From: Nitrogeniibacter sp050293885
GTDB taxonomy: Bacteria > Pseudomonadota > Gammaproteobacteria > Burkholderiales > Rhodocyclaceae
DNA: 64,000 bases
Reading direction: 5' to 3'
NCBI GenBank assembly: GCA_050293885.1
Contig: JBNKNO010000003.1
Location: forward strand, 62,001 to 126,000
The stretch's first letter is position 1, and every line of letters begins with the position of its first letter. A program made the translations under genes and the position numbers. Under the pieces are notes generated by a model, which worked only from the letters and a program-made list of their open reading frames with translations, had not been told where the DNA came from and searched no databases. Positions 59,536 through 64,000 of the stretch are shown in pieces.

Positions 59536-60570
59536 TTAGGGTAGAGCAGTCGAAATGTAGCGGCCCCCATCGTCGCCGTCCGTCACTTCGCGCAATTCCC
59601 TCCCATGCACGAGGTAGTTCAGGTGAGCAATGGCTTCTCCCATCGCGAACATCACCTGGTGGGTGTCCAGTTCACGCGGAAAAAGGGTCTCCAGCAGGTC
59701 GCCTGCGCGCTTCGGTGTGACGCAAGCGGCCAATAGTGCATCGCAGCGTTCGCGGTGGTGCTCGTGCAGTGCGTCGACGCGCGCGTGAATTCCCTTGAAA
59801 GGCCTACCATGCGATGGTAGCACGAGCGTACGGTCGGGCAAGCGCTTGAAACGCTCGATTGAATTGAGGAAACGGCCCAAAGCGTCGTCATGCGGCGTTG
59901 CAGCAAATACGCTGATGTTCGTACTGATGCTTGGCAGCAACATGTCGCCGGAAATGAGCACATCGCGTTCGGCGCAGTACAGCGCGGCATGTTCCGGCGA
60001 ATGGCCGGTGCCCACGATCACCTCCCAGGCATGACCATCGATTGTCAGTCGCTCGCCGTCGCTGAGCCGGTCGTAGCAGCGCGGCAGTGTCGGTACGCCC
60101 TTGCGGTAGGCGTTGCCGCGTCGGGCCAGCGCGTCGAGGCGCGCGTCGTCGAGTCCGTGGTGGCGGAACTGTTCGATCATGCTGTCGACGTCGTAGCCCG
60201 GCAGTTGCGACCACAGCGCGTAACCACCCAGATACTCGCCCAGCGTCATCGAGATCGGTGCGCCGGTCTTGCGCGACAGCCATTCGGCGAGGCCGAGGTG
60301 GTCCGGGTGGAAGTGGGTGACGATGATGCGGGAGATGGGGCGATCGAGCGCGGTGAGCACCTTGTCCCAGATCGCTTGCACCTGCGGCAGGCCGAAACCG
60401 GTATCGACGATGGTGACCGCATCGCCGTCGTCGAGTAGCCACAGGTTGATATGGTTGAGTGCAAACGGCAGCGGCATGCGCAGCCAGCGCACGCCCGGTG
60501 CCACCGTCAACCATTGCGCTTCACCGGGCAACGCGTTGATGGGATAGAACACGGCGGGGCGATCAGACAT
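59536..60570 (-). CDS. MBL-fold metallo-hydrolase
   Basis: 344 residues of the metallo-beta-lactamase superfamily. The metal motif HxHxDH is in 'IIVTHFHPDHLGLAEWLSRK', with further ligands in 'VIVGTGHSPEHAALYCAERD' (His) and 'VLISGDMLLPSISTNISVFA' (Asp), and 'LVLPSHGRPFKGIHARVDAL' (His). The C-terminal helical extension ('VTPKRAGDLLETLFPRELDT') is of the LACTB2-like type. A start at MSDRPAVFYP (60570) is preferred to the longer frame. It is likely co-transcribed with phaC; a thioesterase or lactonase role is possible but not shown. Confidence 0.87.
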   Translation of the reverse strand: MSDRPAVFYPINALPGEAQWLTVAPGVRWLRMPLPFALNHINLWLLDDGDAVTIVDTGFGLPQVQAIWDKVLTALDRPISRIIVTHFHPDHLGLAEWLSRKTGAPISMTLGEYLGGYALWSQLPGYDVDSMIEQFRHHGLDDARLDALARRGNAYRKGVPTLPRCYDRLSDGERLTIDGHAWEVIVGTGHSPEHAALYCAERDVLISGDMLLPSISTNISVFAATPHDDALGRFLNSIERFKRLPDRTLVLPSHGRPFKGIHARVDALHEHHRERCDALLAACVTPKRAGDLLETLFPRELDTHQVMFAMGEAIAHLNYLVHGRELREVTDGDDGGRYISTALP

Positions 60571-60723
60571 GTCGGGGCTCTCCAGGGGGGGCGCATTGCC
60601 TCGGTGCGGCAAATCTGCTTAACTCGCCGCAGCTTTGGCCACGGCCGAAACATCAGGTAGTGCATTGAAAATCACCCACGTTCCGGCGCGGCGTGCTGTC
60701 ATCCGCACCGGGAGCATGTGTTC

Positions 60724-61107
60724 ATGAGCGTCGATAAAACCTACACCATCTCCGAGCTGGCGCGCGAATTCGACATCACGCCGCGCACCATCCGTTTCTA
60801 CGAAGACCAGGGTTTGCTGACCCCGGCCCGGTCGGGACGCAACCGCATCTACTCGCGTGCCGACCGCACGCGCCTCAAACTGGCGCTGCGCGGCAAGCGT
60901 CTGGGGCTTGCGCTCGCCGAGATCAAGGAGATCCTCGAGATGTACGGCGGTGGCGACAATGCGCCACAACTGGAACGCTTCCTCAAGATTCTTGCCGCCC
61001 GTCGTGTGGCACTGGCGCAGCAGCTCGAAGACATCGAAGTCGTGCTCGGCGAGATCGACCTGCTGGAGCGTCAGTGCGCCGACCTGCTCGACGCATGCAA
61101 AAAGTGA
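60724..61107 (+). CDS. MerR-family transcriptional regulator (LiuR-like)
   Basis: A 127-residue MerR protein with helix-turn-helix 'TYTISELAREFDITPRTIRF' and wing 'YEDQGLLTPARSGRNRIYSR', followed by a dimerising coiled coil ('ALAQQLEDIEVVLGEIDLLE'). No metal-binding Cys pair of the metal-sensing group is present at the usual site. Its position upstream of isovaleryl-CoA dehydrogenase, with a palindrome between, matches LiuR, the regulator of branched-chain amino acid degradation in Proteobacteria. The GTG two codons upstream (60718) is an alternative start. Confidence 0.85.
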   Translation: MSVDKTYTISELAREFDITPRTIRFYEDQGLLTPARSGRNRIYSRADRTRLKLALRGKRLGLALAEIKEILEMYGGGDNAPQLERFLKILAARRVALAQQLEDIEVVLGEIDLLERQCADLLDACKK

Positions 61108-61132
61108 GGCGTGTCGGTGCGCCCTTTTTTTT
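61108..61132 (+). terminator. Weak terminator after the MerR gene
   Basis: Short GGCG/CGCC stem with an eight-base loop followed by eight Ts, immediately past the MerR stop codon. The stem is minimal, so efficiency may be low. Confidence 0.45.
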
Positions 61133-61140
61133 GCATTTAA

Positions 61141-61156
61141 TTTACGTTAACGTAAA
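61141..61156. promoter_or_regulatory. Perfect palindrome, candidate LiuR operator
   Basis: TTTACGTTAACGTAAA is a perfect 16-base palindrome 27 bases upstream of the thioesterase start. ACGT recurs at 61144, 61150 and 61156, a six-base period extending past the palindrome. It fits the type of site bound by LiuR-like MerR proteins, as I recall it, and lies in the spacer between the regulator and its likely target genes. Confidence 0.6.
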
Positions 61157-61183
61157 CGTAATTCAACCATTGTTTGGCGGATC

Positions 61184-61630
61184 ATGGCAAACACAAGCGA
61201 CGCGGCATCGGCGGTGCCCGGTGTGGACAAGGTGTGGCGCAGCTTCGACGCGCAGCCGTTGATGCACCACATCGGCGCCCGGCTGCTGAGCGTGGCGCCG
61301 GGAACATGCACCATCGAGTTGCCGTACCGCGAGGCACTGTCGCAACAGAACGGCTTCTTTCACGGCGGCATCGTCGGCGCGCTGGCGGACAACGCCGGTG
61401 GCTTCGCCGCCTATTCGCTGATGCCGGACGATGCCGGGGTGCTGACGGTGGAATACAAGCTCAACCTGATGGCGCCCGCCGCGGGTGAGCGGTTGGTGGC
61501 CGAAGGCGAAGTGGTGCGCGCCGGCAAGACGCTGACCGTCACACGGGTGGAAGTGTTCGTGTGCCGCAAGGACACGCGAATTCACTGTGCCACAATGCAG
61601 CAGACACTCATGACCATGCGCCCGGCATGA
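61184..61630 (+). CDS. PaaI-family hotdog thioesterase
   Basis: 148 residues with the hotdog fold of PaaI/YdiI-type acyl-CoA thioesterases: 'IGARLLSVAPGTCTIELPYR' and the catalytic segment 'LSQQNGFFHGGIVGALADNA', where the Gly-rich loop and the Asn/Asp positions sit, then 'YKLNLMAPAAGERLVAEGEV'. It precedes isovaleryl-CoA dehydrogenase by 30 bases in the putative LiuR operon, which suggests a role on branched or short acyl-CoA, though its specificity is not readable. Confidence 0.9.
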   Translation: MANTSDAASAVPGVDKVWRSFDAQPLMHHIGARLLSVAPGTCTIELPYREALSQQNGFFHGGIVGALADNAGGFAAYSLMPDDAGVLTVEYKLNLMAPAAGERLVAEGEVVRAGKTLTVTRVEVFVCRKDTRIHCATMQQTLMTMRPA

Positions 61631-61660
61631 GCCGAAGGCGCCGCTGAGGAGGAGACGGGA

Positions 61661-62833
61661 ATGACCATCCCGAGCATGCAGTTCAATCTGGGTGAAACCG
61701 TCGACATGCTGCGCGACGCGGTGTGGGACTTCGCCGGCAACGAGATCGCGCCGCGTGCCGCGCAGATCGACGCGGACAACGAGTTTCCGTCCGAGTTGTG
61801 GAAAAAGCTGGGCGACATGGGCCTGCACGGCATGACCGTGCCCGAGCAATACGGTGGCACGGCCATGGGCTATCTGGCGCACATCGTTGCGCTCGAGGAA
61901 GTCTCGCGTGCGTCGGCGTCGGTGGGCTTGTCCTACGGCGCGCACTCCAACCTGTGCGTGAACCAGATCAACCGTAACGGCACCGAGGCGCAGAAGCGCA
62001 AGTATCTGCCCGGCCTGATCGCCGGCGATCTGGTCGGCGCGCTGGCGATGAGCGAACCGAACGCCGGCTCCGACGTGGTCAGCATGAAACTGCGTGCCGA
62101 CAAGAAGGGCGATCGCTACGTGCTCAACGGCGCCAAGATGTGGATCACCAACGGCGGCGACGCCGACGTGCTGGTGGTGTATGCCAAGACCGACATCGAC
62201 GCCGGCGCGCAGGGCATGACCGCCTTCCTCATCGACAAGGACATGGCCGGCTTCAGCCACGGCACCCATCTGGACAAGCTGGGCATGCGCGGCTCGAACA
62301 CCTATCCGCTGTTCTTCGACGACGTCGAAGTGCCCGAAGAGAACGTGCTCGGTGGCGTCGGCAATGGCGTCCGCGTGCTCATGAGCGGGCTCGATTACGA
62401 GCGCGCGGTGTTGTGCGGCGGGCCGCTGGGCATCATGGCCGCGTGCATGGACGTGGTGGTGCCCTACCTGCACGAGCGCAAGCAGTTCGGCCAGGCGATC
62501 GGGGAATTCCAGCTCATGCAGGGCAAGCTGGCCGACATGTACACCACCTGGATGGCCACCCGCGCCTATGTGTATGCGGTGGGCCAGGCCTGCGACCGCC
62601 AAGACCACGCCCGCAGCCTGCGCAAGGATGCGGCCGGCGCCATTCTGTATTCCGCTGAAAAGGCCACCTGGATGGCCGGCGAAGCGATCCAGGCGCTCGG
62701 CGGCGTGGGCTATACCAACGAGTATCCGGTCGGCCGACTGTGGCGCGACGCCAAGCTCTACGAGATCGGTGCCGGCACCAGCGAAATCCGCCGCATGCTC
62801 ATCGGGCGCGAACTGTTTTCGGAGACGGAATGA
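61661..62833 (+). CDS. liuA: Isovaleryl-CoA dehydrogenase
   Basis: A 390-residue FAD-dependent acyl-CoA dehydrogenase of leucine degradation. Characteristic are 'VGLSYGAHSNLCVNQINRNG', 'ALAMSEPNAGSDVVSMKLRA', the FAD-side 'WITNGGDADVLVVYAKT', and the C-terminal 'IQALGGVGYTNEYPVGRLWR' followed by 'LYEIGAGTSEIRRMLIGREL'. 'GLDYERAVLCGGPLGIMAAC' contains the Glu typical of the isovaleryl-specific subfamily. It follows the thioesterase; the other liu genes are not seen before the window ends. Confidence 0.93.
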   Translation: MTIPSMQFNLGETVDMLRDAVWDFAGNEIAPRAAQIDADNEFPSELWKKLGDMGLHGMTVPEQYGGTAMGYLAHIVALEEVSRASASVGLSYGAHSNLCVNQINRNGTEAQKRKYLPGLIAGDLVGALAMSEPNAGSDVVSMKLRADKKGDRYVLNGAKMWITNGGDADVLVVYAKTDIDAGAQGMTAFLIDKDMAGFSHGTHLDKLGMRGSNTYPLFFDDVEVPEENVLGGVGNGVRVLMSGLDYERAVLCGGPLGIMAACMDVVVPYLHERKQFGQAIGEFQLMQGKLADMYTTWMATRAYVYAVGQACDRQDHARSLRKDAAGAILYSAEKATWMAGEAIQALGGVGYTNEYPVGRLWRDAKLYEIGAGTSEIRRMLIGRELFSETE

Positions 62834-62911
62834 TTTTTACCGCGGTGCAGCGCAAGTGACCGCCGGCTCGGGTATCTTCGTGGCTGTTTCAACTGACGAC
62901 CGAGTGTGACG

Positions 62912-64000
62912 ATGGCGAGCAATCTTCGCGTCCTGAATCAATCCGACACCCCCGAGCTGGAGCATGTGCGCCAGTTCTTCCGCAACTACGCCGGCTGGCT
63001 CGGCGTGGACCTGGGTTTCCAGAATTTCGATGCCGAGATGGCGTCGTTGCCCGGCGCCTATAGCGCGCCGGACGGCCGCTTGTTCTTCGCCGAACTCGAC
63101 GGCAAGCCCGCCGGTTGTGTGGGCGTGCGCAAGTTCTCCGAGGGCGTGTGCGAGATGAAGCGCCTGTACGTGGCGCCGGCGTGCCGTGGCCATGGCGTTG
63201 GCCGAGACTTGGCGCTGGCCGCCATTCGGGCCGCGATCGAGCTGGGCTACAAGCGCGTCATGATCGACACGCTGCCGGCCATGCGCATCGCCGTGAAGCT
63301 GTATCGCGAGCTCGGTTTCCAGGAGGCGCCGGCCTATTATCCAACCCCGATCGAGGGCACCATCTTCCTCTCGCTCGATCTGGAAAACTGGTCGGAAGAG
63401 GCCGTCAACAACGAGAACCTCCATCACCTGTTCGACTACAACCGTGCCTGGGCACGGCAGATGAACCAGGTCGATCCGTCGTTCTTCTCCAAGCTGGCCG
63501 ACCTGCAGGCGCCTGAATACCTGTGGATCGGTTGTTCCGATTCGCGCGTGCCGGCCAACCAGATCGTCGGTCTGTTGCCGGGCGAGGTGTTCGTGCATCG
63601 CAACGTGGCCAACGTGGTGGTGCATACCGACCTGAACTGTCAGTCGGTGGTGCAGTTCGCGGTCGATGTGCTCAAGGTCAAGCACATCATGGTGGTGGGC
63701 CACTATGGCTGTGGCGGTGTCGGCGCCGCCTTGCGCCGCGAGCGCGTCGGGTTGGTCGATATGTGGCTGCGCCACGTGCAGGACGTGCATACCAAGCATG
63801 TCTCGCGCGTGGGCGAGTTGCCGCCCGAACTGCGCCACGATCGCCTGTGCGAGCTCAACGTGCTCGAACAGGTGGTGAATCTGTGCCAGACGCTGGTGGT
63901 GCAGGACGCCTGGGCACGTGGTCAGCAATTGACCGTGCATGGCTGGGTGTATGGCCTCAAGGACGGGCTGGTGAACGACCTTGGCCTCACCGTCAGCCGC
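62912..64000 (+). CDS. GNAT acetyltransferase / beta-carbonic anhydrase fusion (partial, 3' end outside window)
   Basis: 363 codons are open to the last base. Residues 1-150 are a GNAT N-acetyltransferase ('CEMKRLYVAPACRGHGVGRD' is the acetyl-CoA loop, then 'LYRELGFQEAPAYYPTPIEG'). Residues about 168 onwards are a beta-carbonic anhydrase: 'NLHHLFDYNRAWARQMNQVD', then Cys208-Ser-Asp210-Ser-Arg212 in 'WIGCSDSRVPANQIVG' and His264/Cys267 in 'VGHYGCGGVGAAL', a full Cys-His-Cys zinc site with the Asp/Arg dyad. I checked the frame codon by codon across the junction (63380-63420): no frameshift. The combination is known as a bifunctional protein in some Betaproteobacteria. The C-terminus is missing. 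Confidence 0.88.
   Translation, partial: MASNLRVLNQSDTPELEHVRQFFRNYAGWLGVDLGFQNFDAEMASLPGAYSAPDGRLFFAELDGKPAGCVGVRKFSEGVCEMKRLYVAPACRGHGVGRDLALAAIRAAIELGYKRVMIDTLPAMRIAVKLYRELGFQEAPAYYPTPIEGTIFLSLDLENWSEEAVNNENLHHLFDYNRAWARQMNQVDPSFFSKLADLQAPEYLWIGCSDSRVPANQIVGLLPGEVFVHRNVANVVVHTDLNCQSVVQFAVDVLKVKHIMVVGHYGCGGVGAALRRERVGLVDMWLRHVQDVHTKHVSRVGELPPELRHDRLCELNVLEQVVNLCQTLVVQDAWARGQQLTVHGWVYGLKDGLVNDLGLTVSR

Noticed and set aside
57548..59539. 663-codon plus-strand frame opposite phaC
   Set aside because: PhaC on the minus strand is complete with its active site; the other frame is a shadow.
62912..64000. GNAT and carbonic anhydrase as two genes joined by a sequencing error
   Set aside because: Codon-by-codon reading across the junction shows one uninterrupted frame with no internal start preceded by a ribosome site.

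Overview
The window is GC-rich chromosomal DNA from a betaproteobacterium, most likely a Rhodocyclales/Zoogloeaceae-type organism (Azoarcus, Thauera or Denitromonas relatives). This is an inference from the gene set: sigma-54 next to hpf, a class I PHA synthase, PEP-CTERM proteins, the O2-independent ubiquinone factors UbiT/UbiU/UbiV, a TAXI-type TRAP transporter, leucine catabolism under a MerR regulator, and the NAGGN osmolyte cluster. I saw no rRNA or tRNA genes, CRISPR arrays, insertion sequences or phage genes. One run of 37 Ns (11573-11609) lies inside a methyltransferase gene.

Layout. 1-5857 is a minus-strand housekeeping block: thiL, pgpA, a cinA-type amidase gene, recA (LexA-like box upstream), recX, lptB, rpoN and the start of hpf. 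5971-10987 is the NAGGN osmoprotectant operon (amidotransferase, ligase/acetyltransferase, M42 peptidase-like protein) behind a long hairpin-rich leader. 11194-15011 holds a spermidine-synthase-like gene, a PEP-CTERM protein, an acidic hypothetical protein and a delta-class carbonic anhydrase lipoprotein. 15110-17453 is a minus-strand set of three overlapping genes: a small unknown protein, a GT4 glycosyltransferase and a TIR/deoxyribosyltransferase-like protein. 17598-20349 is the riboflavin operon ribE-ribBX-ribH-nusB with a terminator. 20436-23068 has a VOC protein, divergent WYL and AraC regulators and a PEBP-like protein. 23090-34789 carries dsbD, cutA, the two halves of an ABC-2 exporter separated by queF, a glycine-zipper protein, a large histidine kinase and a DUF502 protein, then GST, hydrolase, ferredoxin and VanZ genes. 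34857-37274 is ubiT-ubiV-ubiU. 37458-38352 is a second PEP-CTERM gene with a good -24/-12 sigma-54 promoter. 38630-41848 has a sodium:solute symporter and ubiB.

42089-48977 is the most striking region: a caspase-like protease, an 1819-residue protein combining two serine-hydrolase folds with a CHAT protease domain and a TPR-like tail, and an M15 peptidoglycan-type peptidase. The three genes are tightly spaced on the plus strand between the housekeeping genes ubiB and argS. I read it as a candidate protease-cascade conflict or cell-death system.

49033-52874 is argS, a SPOR protein, dsbA and an SDR. 52944-57190 has a PilZ protein and the TAXI TRAP transporter, with a terminator between its two genes. 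57208-60570 has an orphan PIN protein, phaC and an MBL hydrolase. 60724-64000 has a MerR regulator, a perfect palindrome, a thioesterase, isovaleryl-CoA dehydrogenase and a GNAT/beta-carbonic anhydrase fusion that runs off the end.
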